Notes under the pieces: model-generated | The model's database searches: none | Seen by the model: only the letters and a program-made list of their open reading frames with translations | What the model was told of the DNA's origin: nothing | Position numbers and translations under genes: made by a program | Assembly: GCA_964486825.1 (NCBI GenBank) | Contig: CAZAQS010000284.1 | Coordinates: 1 to 6,094, forward strand | DNA length: 6,094 nucleotides | Reading direction: 5' to 3' | Source: CAZAQS01 sp964486825 | Lineage (GTDB): Bacteria > Chloroflexota > Anaerolineae > Anaerolineales > UBA4823 | Part shown: positions 6,041 to 6,094 of the stretch, piece after piece | How the letters are laid out: the number at the start of each line of letters is the position of its first letter | How positions within the stretch are numbered: position 1 is the first letter of the stretch

Positions 6041-6094
6041 GGGGAAGTGCTGGAATTGGCAGACAGGCGTGACTTAGGATCACGTGCCGCAAGG
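6041..6094 (+). tRNA. tRNA-Leu (anticodon UAG), 3' end outside window
   Basis: The 5' acceptor strand GGGGAAG (6041-6047) is followed by TG, then a 3-bp D stem CTG (6050-6052) with CAG (6064-6066) around an 11-nt D loop containing GG. The anticodon stem CGTGA (6068-6072) pairs with TCACG (6080-6084) around the loop CTTAGGA. The anticodon is TAG (6075-6077), which reads CUA and other CUN leucine codons. The next bases, TGCCGCAAGG, are the start of the long variable arm typical of class II tRNA-Leu. The T arm, the 3' acceptor strand and any CCA are outside the window. Confidence 0.95.

Noticed and set aside
1..6094. CRISPR array, insertion sequence or prophage genes
   Set aside because: No regularly spaced long repeats, transposase-like frames or terminal inverted repeats are visible on either strand.

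Overview
The window looks like ordinary chromosome from an anaerobic, moderately GC-rich bacterium, most likely a Chloroflexota member of the Anaerolineae type. This is an inference from two things: an oxygen-sensitive tungsten/molybdenum aldehyde oxidoreductase, and a very large BTAD (SARP-like)/NB-ARC/TPR regulator of the style common in that phylum. No rRNA or other marker is present to confirm the taxonomy.

Left part (1-2241): a plus-strand operon. It begins with the C-terminal third of a class III PLP-dependent aminotransferase, cut by the window edge. Three bases later comes a complete aldehyde:ferredoxin oxidoreductase (AOR) family gene. Its Shine-Dalgarno sequence lies in the last codons of the aminotransferase gene. 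A strong GC hairpin followed by a short T run ends the operon. The pairing suggests that the aminotransferase produces an aldehyde or semialdehyde, which the AOR-type enzyme oxidises to an acid while reducing ferredoxin. The substrate cannot be read from the sequence.

Middle part (2242-2708): a lower-GC region. It holds one plausible small minus-strand gene (71 codons, good ribosome binding site, no recognised family). Between that gene and the next lie about 224 bp of divergent intergenic DNA with a striking density of short repeats. These are a 15-bp perfect palindrome, an 18-bp imperfect dyad carrying -35-like hexamers in both directions, GCGTTA boxes at 11-bp spacing with an inverted partner, and three ATTTTCG heptamers 42 and 84 bp apart. 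It looks like a regulated divergent promoter region.

Right part (2709-5990): a 1093-codon regulator with an OmpR-like winged helix, a BTAD domain, an NB-ARC-type ATPase with clear Walker A, Walker B and GLPLA motifs, and a TPR-type helical C-terminus. It also carries an HxH...CxxC cluster in the BTAD region. Its true start may be a GTG five codons inside the longest frame.

Far right (5999-6094): a near-consensus promoter starts 8 bp after the regulator stop codon. It drives a tRNA-Leu (anticodon UAG) that is cut by the window end. The most interesting material is the regulator, its repeat-rich upstream region and the divergent small gene, which together could form a self-contained regulatory unit.
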